A DNA stretch of 64,000 nucleotides from Apostichopus japonicus (GCF_037975245.1 NC_092581.1:11497303-11561302); one strand, 5' to 3'. Shown: positions 1 to 12,200, counted from the stretch's first letter. Translations and numbers: made by a program. Notes: generated from the sequence alone by a model not told the origin.

Positions 1-272
1 GGGTCTCTGTCGTCGTCCAAGGGAAGACTAGGCGTTGAGAGTGATTTAAGGATGTCCTCGCATGTTTCATTCTTGAATCCGACCAGTCGGTCACAGTCTC
101 TCTGATCCCATTGGGGTATTTGACACCAATGGTCGCCGACACCTGCGATGAAAACTTGCAGGAAAGTGGTGCAACCAACTAGCAGAGGTGATATGAAGAT
201 GATAGCATACGTTCGAATCTGGAAACTTCCAAATTTCACGTTGTGCTTGAGAATGTCGTCGAAGTTGACCAT
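1..272 (-). CDS. SLC22-family transporter A, first coding exon (partial, runs off left edge)
   Basis: An ATG at 272 (minus strand) opens a reading frame that stays open to the window edge. It begins MVNFDDILKHNVKFGSFQIR, has a hydrophobic first membrane segment (about residues 22-42), then GVGDHWCQIPQWDQ. This is the N-terminal layout of organic cation/anion transporters: short cytosolic start, TM1, then a cysteine-rich extracellular loop. It closely parallels exon 1 of the complete SLC22 gene at 27083-27499 (MKFDDILKSIGEFGPYQIK..., ...TDHWCAVAEWE), so the two are tandem paralogues in the same orientation. An N-glycosylation sequon (NET) lies in the loop. No donor is seen, so the exon continues beyond position 1. 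Substrate cannot be told from this part. Confidence 0.86.
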   Translation of the reverse strand, partial: MVNFDDILKHNVKFGSFQIRTYAIIFISPLLVGCTTFLQVFIAGVGDHWCQIPQWDQRDCDRLVGFKNETCEDILKSLSTPSLPLDDDRD

Positions 273-1065
273 TTTCTTTTGCGTTCCTACTTAATGGAAG
301 GATTTACCTAAATAAGCAGAATAGATACTGTTACAAAAATAGGTGACATTTTTGTTTAATCATAATTATATTGTAGTGCTTAATAAGCTACCGTAGATTA
401 CGGCTGTTAAGCGTCATGGCGATGAGTGCACATGAAGGCCTCGTGGGCCGGAAGTTGAGCTTCCGCTACTATTGTTTAACTTTGTTCAGTAACTTCCTGA
501 CACGTGCTGTGTGAAAGTTACGGCCAGCCTGCACTGATACGCAGGGTTAAGACAGATCTGTTTTTGCAGCCGAAGAGAAAGGATCTTTATCAAAGTGGTC
601 GTTATATATATAGATTAGAATTAGAATCGTTAAGTTGTGATTGAACTTTTGTCGTTTGTATAGTCAGTCAATTTCTCTGTGTTTGATTTGGGTAAACCAA
701 CTGTTAGTTAGCCCTAATAACTTTATATTCTGGAGTCGTTGTGCACCGTCGCCGTAGAAGTTTTGCCGTGAATCTAACAGGGCCTAGAGTAAGTACCAGT
801 AATCAACCTACATATATATATATATAAATCGGTCGTATAGAGACCAGACGTTGAACACCTAAATTAACGGTGACATTAATCAGGCAGAGTGTAACTCGAC
901 ATCTGTCTGGCTGGGGGTTAAATTATTCCGTATCAAGGGGGAAATTACATTTACATATTTCTGCTGGTATTCTGGACCTAACGGGAGGGCCTCTTTCATT
1001 TTTACGGAACCACATATTTTAGCTGCTGTTATATTCTAGATGTAGGGACCATCTTTCCACCCCAT
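273..1065. other. Upstream region of SLC22 gene A, no gene seen
   Basis: Intergenic DNA 5' of transporter A. A short TA run sits near 812-826. I see no convincing promoter element, coding exon or repeat boundary. The sequence just upstream of the ATG, ending ...aagtag before GAACGC, could be a weak 3' splice site for a 5'UTR intron. Confidence 0.5.
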
Positions 1066-1400
1066 ACCCGCGGAATTGTCGGTAATTCGCCTAACAGCGG
1101 AACACAGGGCTATTCCGCCTACCCGCGGAATTGATGGTATTCCGCCTTACAGCGGAACAGAGGGTATTCCGCCTAACAGCGGAACAGAGGGTATTCCGCC
1201 TAACAGCGGAACAGAGGGTATTCCGCCTACCCGCGGAATTGACGGTATTCCGCCTAACAGCGGAACAGAGGGTATTCCGCCTACCCGCGGAATTGAGTGG
1301 ATTCCGCCGAACAACGGAAAGGAGGCTCGTTCCGCCTATTTTTCGGAATATACTATTATACTGGTTTCTGGCGGAATTAGGAATATTCCGCAGGTCATAT
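1066..1400. repeat. 27-bp minisatellite made of palindromic hairpin units
   Basis: About ten tandem units, each with a TTCCGC - 6 nt - GCGGAA dyad separated by about 9 nt (for example GGTATTCCGCCTAACAGCGG). Two unit types alternate irregularly: loop CTAACA followed by GCGGAACAGAG, and loop CTACCC followed by GCGGAATTGA. The right-hand units (1300-1390) are diverged. Because the period is a multiple of three, long open frames encoding nine-residue repeats appear in more than one frame. They have no start context or partner exon and I do not call them genes. Confidence 0.85.
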
Positions 1401-1817
1401 ACTGGGACTCTACACCTGACTAGTTGTCATTAGGGTCCTACATTGTGTTGCATTGATGTTCCTTCATATATATACTTAATAAATGTATTCAGATGTTCAT
1501 TTAATGCCCGTAGCATGAAACTGAAAGCAAGTCGTGTTGTAAATAGATTGTTTATACCTACGACCTTGTGTGCCTGAGTATTTATTTCAGAACAGAACTC
1601 CGTTCCAGTGATCCCAGACTCCAGTCGAGACCTGATCTCACACCACGGACGAGGTAGCGTTACAATACAAACAAAAATAGATAATAAAAAAAAAACCGAC
1701 AAGAGCACAGGAATTATTGTCTACAATGAGGGAATCGACACAGCCACATTGAGATTTCTTCCGCTTCTGATTTACATAAATAATAAATACACAATACATA
1801 TTATAATAATCCGACAT

Positions 1818-1818
<1 letters not shown>

Positions 1819-1858
<40 letters not shown>

Positions 1859-1884
1859 TATACATACATATATATTTATTAATG

Positions 1885-1932
<48 letters not shown>

Positions 1933-1961
1933 TATACATACATATATATTTATTAATGCCA

Positions 1962-1997
<36 letters not shown>

Positions 1998-2003
1998 GTA
2001 TAT
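1819..2003. repeat. (TA)n microsatellite with an internal duplication
   Basis: Three TA tracts separated by two near-identical spacers (around 1850-1890 and 1925-1963: tatatacatacatatatatt then tattaatgcca). The array has therefore grown both by dinucleotide slippage and by duplication of an approximately 75-bp block. Confidence 0.9.
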
Positions 2004-2149
2004 ATTTATTTATGCCAATAGTTATTGTATTGGTTAATAACTTCGGAGTGCGGCGCTAGGGCGATCGTCATGTATTAGTATTTGTTACATGTAGTACATG
2101 CTCGTTGTGTATGTGTGTGTGTATCTTTATGTGATGTTAATGTGATGTT

Positions 2150-2352
2150 TGGAATGCCGGCATGTTGATATGAGTTTGGAACGTTTGTTTAGCAAATTGG
2201 AATGTCTGAAGTTAAGTATAGCTATGTGGTCAGTCATGCAGAGGATACATTGGCCGGAATTGCTTAATTATGCTCCATTTTATGATGTATTCGATTGATT
2301 TTGTTTTTGGTTCCCATATATATCTCGACTGTATCAACATGCCGGCATTCCA
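2150..2352. repeat. Short inverted-repeat element (MITE-like)
   Basis: Two perfect 21-bp arms in inverted orientation, 2150-2170 (TGGAATGCCGGCATGTTGAT plus one base) and 2332-2352, enclose about 160 bp of AT-rich sequence. The arm itself holds the palindrome TGCCGGCA. I cannot define a target-site duplication, so class assignment is open. Confidence 0.6.
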
Positions 2353-3487
2353 TGTCATAAATGCAGTCAATCAATACAGTAACCGTATCTTACACTCGGC
2401 CATATCGCAACGAGCACTCATAATATAGCAATACACACATATTATATATCGTATATACAGCGTCAGCTTAACCATGTTTATATTACGACCAGTATATATC
2501 TATGTTTGTATTCAATGCCGCTTATATAACATTACGCATATATCGCTGTTCTTTTTTAAGATAAGAAGTTACAGCGATGTGAATTCACTGATCTCATCAC
2601 TTACATAACAATACAAATTACGACCAATATTTATGTGTGGGATGTTTGGTTTCCCGAAATGGAAAAATATGGCGGTACCCTTATTTTTATGACGGGGACC
2701 GCGGATCACAAAGTCATTAATTACTATTTAATAAAGTATGTATGTATGTATGTATGTATATGTGATCTTCCCGCAAGCAGGAACTCGCGAAGTCGTAGGG
2801 TCTGCACTGTTTGACAATATAAGAAAAAAACATTCAACAGTTAGAATAATATTATCAAAGGGAATATTAAAATTGTATTTGGTAATATTGAATAAGCAAA
2901 TGTTGGTAATATTATGTAGTTAACATGGTCATTAAATATTAAAATATGTTGTGTTTGATACATAATTGTTAACACCATGTACAATAGCCTACGTGCCTGA
3001 AGCTTTGTAGGTTAGACCATTATTTGGTAGGGGTAACTTAAGTTGGCTTTATACACACACACACAAAAATGGAAGTATATCTATAACGAAAACTTCGTCT
3101 CTATGCTGGTTATGACAGGTTTTTTTTATCATTGCAGTGTCGTTTCTTATACATTTCATACAATTTGGTTAGAAAATGGATCATCAGAAAAAAGAAAATG
3201 GGGTAAAATACATTGACATTTGTAAGTCCAACGTGGACCGCTTATTGTGACTGGTTATTGCTGAGTTGAAAATAGGCATGGCTTGCTTTGTCGAACATTG
3301 CGATATCTTTTGTGGGGAAGGGGAGGAGGGGGGTCAGGGATTTACGATACATCAATACAGATTATCGCATATAGCAACAGCTGCAAAAAGCAATGTACCT
3401 CGATATTGCGTTTGGTCGTACCATATATATTTGACGGTATCGCAATATCTCTACAAAACTATTCAGAATACTTTTTGTATGAACGTA
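2353..3487. other. Intergenic, nothing recognised
   Basis: AT-rich sequence with a short (TATG)n tract at about 2737-2760 and a CA run near 3053-3064. No coding exon, RNA gene or element boundary was seen. Confidence 0.45.
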
Positions 3488-3495
3488 ACCGTTAC

Positions 3496-4730
3496 CATGG
3501 GCGGCGATCATGGGGGGGACGGGGGGGGGACATGTCCCCCCAATATTTTAGGTGGGGGATATAGTACCTAATATCCCCCCCGCCCCAATATTTGGTGGCA
3601 TAGTTTTTTTTAAGCATATGTTTTGTATTTTTTTATGATATCGCTAGTAATTTCAATATAGAAAATGCTTAGATGCAACTTACAAGGCCTGGGAAGTGCC
3701 ATTTCCAGCGATCTGGGAGGCATTTTCGGCCAAAATTTTCTTTTGCGCTTCGCGCCAACTTATGGTGGCGCTACGCTTAGAAAGTCTGAGTACAAGCTTT
3801 GCCCCTCCCTTGGCAAATTCCTCGCAAGGCGCCTGTCTAACCGTGTCACAATTTGTTACTATATATGACCGAAAGTAGTTTTTACTTTTTTTTCGAAATG
3901 AATAGCTAGACGGACCGCATCCGTAATGAAATTTGGTTTGCATCTTGTGTATGAGTGTAAGTACGTACAATCACATATATGATCCACATCGATATGGGTT
4001 CACTGGGTTTCCATTTGGCCTGTTTCCTACAAGATTTCTAACCGCAGGTGCGTAGCCATGGGGGGGGGGGGCGAAGGGTGGAGACCGCCCGCCCCCCTCG
4101 AGCATATTTTTTGGGTATTTTTTATGATATCGAAGTTTTATAGTAGCCGTTATAAGAGGTTTTAATATTTTTACACCAATAATTTAACTGTGTCTGAATT
4201 TTCGAAAATTCCTTGACCAACATTCTTCATCATACTTCCCTCTACTCGTGCAATTTGACCGGTCTGTTAGGGGTTGAGGTTTTTTTTCTATATTGGTTGT
4301 CCATAGATGAAATTTTGTGCAACATTAAAGGTATGTTTTGAAGTGAATTTATTATTCAAATTCTGAACAAATAATGGGCTGACGGGTATTGTGGGGCGTT
4401 ACGTAGAATTACCTACAAAAGCAATGTTCCACAGGAGATGCAATGAGGTCAAACATGATGTGTGACTGGTGACAATCTTGAAAAAAGGCTATGAATGAAA
4501 AAAAAACTATTAGGAAAAACTTGGTTCTCAGGCAAAAGTGTACATCTGGTTGGTCATTTTCAAGCCCGAGAAGTGCCATTTTCAGTGATCTGGGGGGCTA
4601 TCAAAACCAGAAATTTTCTTGTACGCTGCGCGCCAACCAATGGTGGCCCTCCGCTTTGATAGTAATTCGCCTGCATCCAAGCAAATGTCCCCCCCCCCCC
4701 AAAAAAATTTGAAACATATCGCCGCCCCTG
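3496..4730. mobile_element. Composite hAT-like element with 8-bp target duplication
   Basis: The outer ends are inverted (CATGGGCGGCGATCA at 3496; the reverse complement of the right end is CAGGGGCGGCGATAT). They are flanked by a perfect direct repeat ACCGTTAC (3488-3495 and 4731-4738). Inside lie two related modules in the same orientation: 3496-3835, ending GGCGCCTG, and 4045-4730, beginning CAGGTGCGTAGCC. Both carry the family body (GTGCCATTT, CGATCTGGG, TGGTGGC). They are separated by 209 bp that begins and ends with TCTAACCG (3836-3843, 4037-4044). The arrangement suggests two elements that moved together with the DNA between them. No transposase is visible. Confidence 0.7.
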
Positions 4731-4738
4731 ACCGTTAC

Positions 4739-5394
4739 TGCATGATAATAAAAAGCAACCTGATATCAGTTTTCTTTGAAAATATGTATTGTCATTTTGC
4801 ATTACTGAACAATTTTTTTTACAATTTACAATCATGTGATTCACGTGAGTGTTCTCGTTTCATGAAGTATAGGCCTAACTAAGTTTGAAAAATCTAACGT
4901 CAGTTGTTAACGATTGCAAATCGAGACTTTATATCAATCACTCTCTCGTATATTATTCTAATTTGCCAAACTATATATTCGCAATTAACCAATTGCTCAT
5001 TCAATGTTGATCTTTTTTTAATATAATTAATTTATAGTGCAGTGCCGAACTTCTCAATTCCAGCGTACAATGTGTTGTTGGCTATACTATACTGTAGGTA
5101 TAATATCCAGATATATTATTTACTTAAAAGTCATAACTTTATAGTTTGCTATATACATTTACCATTATGGTCAAGTGTTTTTTTTCACGTGATGAACATT
5201 AACAGCTATAATGAATAAACAGGCTACAACGTCAAAATTAATTCATTTCATCATTGAATGCGTGCCCGGTGTTTATTTTACCAACTTGTGTAAATTTTAA
5301 CTAATATGGGAATGTAACACATCTATTTTAAAGTAGATATGACATATTTCCTGTTCTCTTATCAAATCCATATTATCCTATGTTATATCTCTAG

Positions 5395-5396
<2 letters not shown>
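4739..5396. other. Intergenic, nothing recognised
   Basis: AT-rich unique-looking DNA with no open coding exon, RNA gene or element terminus that I can support. Confidence 0.45.
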
Positions 5397-5464
<68 letters not shown>

Positions 5465-5524
5465 TATAGATATATATATATATATAGATATATATATATA
5501 TATATAGATATATATATATATATA
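5397..5524. repeat. (TA)n microsatellite
   Basis: About 60 TA dinucleotides interrupted at regular places by GATA units near 5462-5512. Confidence 0.95.
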
Positions 5525-5973
5525 ATGATCATTGTGTATTTTACAAATAGTCTATTATCATTGCAAATTAGCAGATATGATGGTAGGATACCATGGTATA
5601 ATAGATCTACCATCATAATTGAGCATAAGATAAAAAGCACAAATTGTTATTTGATGAAAAATAGAGCTGAAAGTAAATATTACTCAACTAGACCAACTGA
5701 GAGCAAAGAAAAAAAAAACATATATTAGTAAATAAAAAAATAAAAAAAAACATTTACGATCAGTTTTAGGTATTACCTTCTCCGGGTTAAATAATGAATG
5801 CAAAACACAATACGGATGGTTGCTAAAGGCTGTCACAAAAGAAACAACGTCCCGTATATAACTTGGGTTATTCAGTTTATGACTTGATAACAAACTTGAA
5901 AGTAGTAAACTACAGCAAAGTAAAAGGAGAACTTTAATCACCAGAGTATTTCAAGGAATGACAAGAGGAATTA

Positions 5974-6192
5974 CACTCTAAAAAACAAAAGAGTGAAAAT
6001 TCACTCTAATTGAGTGAATTTTCAGTCTTTCAAAGAGTGTCTATTGAGGGAACATGCACTCTTCAAAGAGTGAGTTTCACTCTTCTAAAAGAGTGAAACA
6101 ATTTCACTCCTGTAAAGAGTGAATTATTTCACTCCTGTAAAGAGTGAAATTCACTAAGGTTGAGAGTGAACAGTCACTCCAAAGGAGTGATG
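5974..6192. repeat. GAGTG/CACTC foldback subterminal repeats, left end
   Basis: At least seven inverted GAGTGAAA/TTTCACTC pairs at irregular spacing, such as CACTCTTCAAAGAGTG and CACTCCTGTAAAGAGTG, so single strands could fold into a chain of hairpins. The same motif family forms the right terminus at 10578-10658. Confidence 0.75.
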
Positions 6193-7440
6193 TTATTATT
6201 GTGTGTTATTATTGGTGAAAGGAAATCAGCAGTTTTTAGTCTAATCTTTGCTGAGCAAGTTAAAGTCGGTGGTATTACAAATCAAGGCATAGCAATGAAG
6301 AACTCTTGCACTTTACACCGGACAGGATTATGGGTTTTTCATTTGTGAGGGTAACTTTCTCATTCACACATCCAAATGAACATAAAATATACAACATATG
6401 ATCTAAATGTAACAGAAATAAACTACCGCGAGATTTGCAGGGCATTTTAGAGAAATGCAGAAAAAAAGAACATAACAAATTGTTCTCAAATTTGTGTTGT
6501 TTGTATTTGAGTAAGGAACTTAAACAGAAGCTTCAGGAAAGTATTAATAGCCATGGATGGACTACGTATTGCCAAGTACAGAACAACAAACAGGACAATA
6601 CAAACAGTGGTGAATGGCATAGACTAGTAATAGTAAACCGATAAAAAATATATAAAAATATATCTTAAATTAAAAAGTTAGAAAATATCTGCTTAACTAA
6701 CGGACATTTTAACATGGTAGAAAAGTAATAACCATGCATATTCATCAACCATACAAAAATGTTATCAAATTTAGCATAAAACATCACGCACCGGTCTTCA
6801 TGCCTCCTTACCTTCCGTGATGTACAAATCAAACAATAGTTTCAGTCAAAGCATAAACTAAATATTAAAGTGTAATGGAAGCCTTACAGTCCTAAGCTAT
6901 TCTGGATAAAGGTTTTCTCAAGTGGATCATGAGCTAACTATAAGTACGATAACATTTACAAACAAACAGGATAAGTAAGACAATTGTGAGACTTCTGCAG
7001 GCTTTCATTAGCAGTTTTAACCGACACACAACAATGTTGACAACATCGTTTGACATTGTGTATTTTCACTTTTTATTATTATACTTTATTAATACTTATT
7101 TGGATGGTGGTCAAGAAAGTAGGATTAAAATAGGATTTTTAAGGACAACGTAGAAGGATAAGAGGAAGGTTCAAAAGGTTGGAATTAATTGCAGTGGGAT
7201 AAGAATGAGTCACTTGAAAGCATGTGCATATAGTTAATTTAAGGAATGCTGTAATCTGTTAGTTGTTATGATGTATGCTCGTATAGCTGGAACATGCTCT
7301 CAATTAGGCATATTATTGATTGCTTCATTAAATCACCTTACTTGTGGGTGTAACTTATCTTGACTCATCACCTTATAAAATGAGACCTTCAAAAAAGTAA
7401 CAAAAAGTAGATAAAGGTAGAGCAAAGTGCAGATTCAAGA

Positions 7441-8205
7441 CAAGGGCGGCGGAACCGGGGGGGCACAGGGGGCACGTGCCCCCCCACTTTTCCTCAGATT
7501 AAAAATGTGCCCTTTTTCTACATAAAAATTTCTAAATAAAAAAGAGTTTACAAAGCGAAACCCACGTCGAATGAAATATTTCGGGAAGTTTTAAATGTTT
7601 ACTACCACAGGCGTAGGAGCCCAATTTGATTTGGGGGGCTGTAACGACTTGCCCGAAAAATATTACCAAAATTTTTCGCGCGCTTCGCGCGCGTTCAACA
7701 CGTTAATGTGCATATCATATAGGCATGCACCGGTTATTACATCGCATGCCTATAACATACAATCATTTGCCGTGTTATAACCCTTCTAAATTGGTTATAA
7801 TTATTGGCAAAGTCGTTACAATAATAATGATCATAATAATATCACTTTAACCATTGAAAAACACATAGAAAATTACTTTTCTTTCAGTATTTTCACATAT
7901 TTCATTTGCTTTCATGCATGTATCGATCGCGTGTGCAGGGACTTGGACTTTATAATGATTTCACCTCATTTGGTCTTTTTCCTTCTTTCCCAATTTGCAC
8001 ATTAGATACTGCAGTGCTAGTATGCATTGTTTCCTTGAGGGGGGGGGGGGGGCGTTGATGGAGTGATGTGTATACGCAAATAAGATAATACAATAAGAGT
8101 TATAAAGGGTACTAAATATCAGGTTGCATCAGTCCAATCGAATTTCTGCATAGTGCCCTTCGACGTTGGTGCCCCCCCAGATTGAAAGTGCTTCCGCCGC
8201 CCTTG
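7441..8205. mobile_element. Non-autonomous hAT-like element, intact TSD
   Basis: Inverted ends CAAGGGCGGCGGAACC and GCTTCCGCCGCCCTTG (15 of 16 complementary) are flanked by a perfect 8-bp duplication ATTCAAGA (7433-7440, 8206-8213). The element is 765 bp, contains a 13-bp G run at 8040-8052 and has no transposase frame. The 8-bp TSD and CA..TG ends are typical of the hAT superfamily. It is nested in the CACTCT-bounded segment. Confidence 0.85.
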
Positions 8206-8833
8206 ATTCAAGATATAATGAAACTTGAAAAGCCTGTCAAAAATCAACTATTAAAGATTCACCAATTCACCAACAGGTATATTGGTGTAATCACAAATAA
8301 TAAAATATTGAATTGGCCTGCTGCTGGCTGGCCCAAGACTTCACAAGAAAGGCTGGTTGTACTTCTCAAGCTTTTCTCTGCACCACTGATCAACATCGAT
8401 TACCAACCTGAAAGTAAAAATAGGAATTTGTTTTTATTTCAAATTATTACAAAAACAGTTTTAAATAATTAAGAAAAGTGTGATATAAGCCATTGGAATG
8501 TGATGAACGGTTGCCACGCCTGCCATCATTCTTATAAAATAATCCCGAACAGATGTTGAGCTGTGGCAAACAGATTCAGCTGCATTTGCTATCGAGCACA
8601 AGAGCTTAAATTTTGGTTATATATGGTGTTATATATAGAGTCACTAGAAGTATAAAACCATCATAAAGTGACTTTGTTAAGTTCTTTATACTATACAGCA
8701 GCTGCTCAACACTTGCTGGTAGAATCATTGTAACAGCTTGCGAGAAAATGATGGTAAGTGACAACATGTTCAGCAAAGCTCCACTAGAAGGAACCCAAGT
8801 ATAAGTTCGATAAACAGAGACAAGATTCTAAAT

Positions 8834-9234
8834 CAGGGTTGTCCAACCAACGGCCCGCGGGCCACAGTCCGGCCCGCCGCAGGGTTGCGTCCGACCCGCC
8901 AGAGATGCTCTACGGTGCGAAATTTTAGTGAGCAGATTTATTGATAACAATTTGAAGCTATATAATCAATCATTCGAACCTTCTGGGTCCAAAAAACTGC
9001 ATACAGGTCAGTTTGTGTGACACCCTCAGCGGAGGGCGTGGGGGCGGCTGGACTTTATTCATCTGTTTTATCAGGAAGGAAAATAACCCAGTGCGCTCCG
9101 CGCGCAGTGCTCACATTTTGTTGCCTTGGGCTTCGGGCAAAAAATCGAAAAATCGAGCGTAGGGTTCATGCGGCCCCCTCCTTCATCATAATCATTCCAT
9201 GTGGCCCTCCTCTGCAAAAGGTTGGACAACCCTG
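8834..9234. mobile_element. hAT (Charlie-like) MITE, intact TSD
   Basis: Perfect terminal inverted repeats CAGGGTTGTCCAACC / GGTTGGACAACCCTG are flanked by the 8-bp duplication TTCTAAAT (8826-8833, 9235-9242). It is 401 bp. The subterminal GGCCCGCGGGCC region is shared with the element at 33351. There is no transposase frame. Confidence 0.9.
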
Positions 9235-12200
9235 TTCTAAATAGTATACACTATGCAGCCTGAGACATTATTTGAATTTTGTTGGGATATCATGAAATGA
9301 AATTACAAGAAAACTGTCAATGGTGCCTCTCATTCTATTATCAGCTATACGATCACCTCTTTACGGTGGCTTAATAGGGATATAGGAAAGAAAACAAAAT
9401 TAGATAAAGAGTCAAAATTTCATGAGATAAAAAGTCAATTTTTTTTAAGATAAAATGTCAAACTTTTGTTTGATATAAAAAGTCAACATTTTGAGATATG
9501 GGGACACTTTTTTCTTTCCCTTTTCCTTATTAACCCACCGTACTTTTTTGAGCTGCAAATCGAGACGTTACGGAATCTCATTCAACAACTTTAGCAGTCA
9601 ACTTGAGTAAGTCTAGGCTAGGAATTTTTCCTTCAACGACCATGGTCAACGAGAATTTAGTGTGAAAAATGGATCGATCTTTTCACGTGCTATATGTACG
9701 AAGGTTTTCCGTAAGTGGGGCGTATGTCCCGAACCCCATCGAAACCTTGCACTTTTCAGAGTTATACTATAGTATAGGTTGAAAAGGCCAAACCAACGCA
9801 AGTAAAAACAGGTGGAAAGTAAATAAAATGGTTGTTGATTGATTGCTCATTTTGAAACACAATTCAGTTTTTATGTAATTTAAAGGAACGAAGTTCTGAA
9901 CTTAAAGTACATTCCATATTCAAAGTATTTTAATTTGGCCTGATTAATATTGTTACTGGTATAGTACTACGATTAAGCAATTAAGGCTTAAGTTATAGGT
10001 CTACTACTAGTAGTAAAATGAGTTATTTTATTACTTTGACAGCCTATGCCAAATGTTCAATAAGATTAAACTTTGTTACTCGTTAAAGTCACAAGGCCAC
10101 CTGTTACTTTGTTTGTGTGGCGTTAGGCCTAGCCAGAAGCCTGCAAGTATATAGTTATTAGCATACTCTTGCCTAGTACTACAACTAATCCTAGTACTAG
10201 TACATATTAATACTGCCAGTATATCACCTGTGATAATTCGACTTATTAAAGATAGATTGACTTACCTTCAAATAACAATGTTTTCTCCAAAACCATGACT
10301 CTCAGTTTTGAACAGACATCTTCAATTCCTTCAGAAATTCGCTCCGTCCTTGGTTTCAATTGAACTGTTATTGTGATATTGCAAACGTTATACTTTACTA
10401 TGTAGGCAAATTGCATGTGTTCGTGAACGTGAACCCTTGCAGCTGTCAACTTATAAATTAAAAAAAGCGGGAGCATTCGTCAATGTAATTGGCTATTCAT
10501 ATTTCAACACACACTTATTATTAACTCCGCATCAAATAGTGAACAGAGAAGTAACTGGAGGGACGGAGCACCAATAGAGTGAATTGCCGCTCTTATGGAG
10601 TGAAAAAATTCACTCTCGGTAAAGAGTGAAATTTTTCACTCTTTTGCTTTTTAGAGTGTAAAGTAGGGGGGCAGACACTGTTCTCATATACAGGGCCGGA
10701 ATGTACATCTTGTAATTCTTGGGTCAGAGGTCGAGTTTTGGATCCTCCACTGACCGTTAGACAACCGACAGGTTCAACAAACACATGCGTTGCATTTACA
10801 TTTTAATTCGGATGCGCGGCTCGTACGTGTCTGTGTGTGTGAAATTTGGGCACATTAAATAGACGAGGGTGGCGGGGGGGGGGGGTGTTGGGGCTAGAAC
10901 CGGGGCAATTTGGTGTAGTGTTAAATCTTGTTCCGCTCGTTCAACTCATAAGTGGCACATTAATATTGGTATACACACTGTGTTGTTTTTTTTTTTCAAG
11001 CGTTTTTTACTGCAGTTTAGCAGGTTTTTTTTATCAAACCCTTGCACAAATTAACGGCTTGTATGAATCAAGATATTATATTTGTTCAACACTTATCCAT
11101 GTTTTCCGTTTAGCACTAAATCTTTGCAAGAAATTCAAAGCTGATCTTGGGTGTTATATCTCTAATCCGAACAGAGCTCACAATGAGCGTGTTCTATAGT
11201 CAACCATTGCAATTAGTGACACACATCAAACATGATAATTAACAGTTTCAAATTAACGTGTACAGGTTCGCTTTAATGCGGCGATTGCAGCTATAATAGC
11301 ATCAGCTAGAATGACCAAGTATATATAACACATGGATTGAAAGAAATCTGATATACTCTTCATTTTGGGCAATTGGTGTCGAAATGAAAAGCATAGAAAT
11401 TTCTAACAGTCCAAATATGCCACCAAATAAGTTTTTTCCCCTTCAAGTATACAAAGATGACTTTGAATATAAGATATGAGTTGAAATATCCGATAAAATT
11501 GAATTCGTGAACAAAATTATGGTTAAATAAAAAAATAGACTGCATTAAAGCAAATCATAACGGTTTATACGATATTTTCAGTGAATATTTTAGTATGAGC
11601 ATACATACTTACAAAGATGTCGGCGAGCGCTTATATCGAAACCACCGTCTATAGTATTCAATTCAAGTGATAACAGAATCCCCTCTGATGTACGCTTTCT
11701 ATTAAGTACGCTAATACATATCAAGAGGTAGATGGAAGCTGGTAGGTATAGATTTTTAATCATGGACAATTATTTTAGCATGACTATCTATACACAAAAT
11801 CAGCTATAATGAATGAATATGGTTATTCTACCCTCATTTCCGATGCCGTCTACAATCAAATGATTAAAAGTCTGTCCTATTTCTCGTTGATGGTTTAGCT
11901 GTGTAGGCGAAAGAAATCAGTAGCATGGCAGGTACTATCATTGTTGTGCAATCGTCACTTTCAACTAGTAATTCGTATGCCCATTGGCATATACTACATT
12001 TCTGCAATTCTTACTTATATGATCTGGCTTGGGGAATATCTTAACAACATGCCCCCTCTAAATATCTGAAGACGCTGATGGGGAAATTTACATCAAATTT
12101 GGCTGTACCATCATCGCGGAATACTGATGCAGTTTACACTACACACATTGTTTGGCACTGACTTTTGGTATGATTGAAGCTGATAATTTAGCACAGTAAC

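Larger units (their letters stand above)
5974..10658. mobile_element. 4.7-kb segment bounded by CACTCT inverted termini (candidate DNA transposon)
   Basis: The left end begins CACTCTAAAAAACAAAAGAG. The right end read on the minus strand begins CACTCTAAAAAGCAAAAGAG. The match continues for about 36 bp with few differences. Both ends are followed inward by many copies of GAGTG/CACTC in foldback arrangement (5974-6192 and 10578-10658). A TA dinucleotide flanks each end (5972-5973, 10659-10660). Two hAT elements are nested inside (7441-8205, 8834-9234). No transposase is recognised. It could be a CACTA/CMC-like or Tc1-like (TA-target) element, or two separate foldback elements. Confidence 0.55.

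Noticed and set aside
1076-1433. 100-115 codon frames with GIPPNSGTE repeats
   Set aside because: The 27-bp minisatellite is a multiple of three, so several frames stay open; no exon signals.
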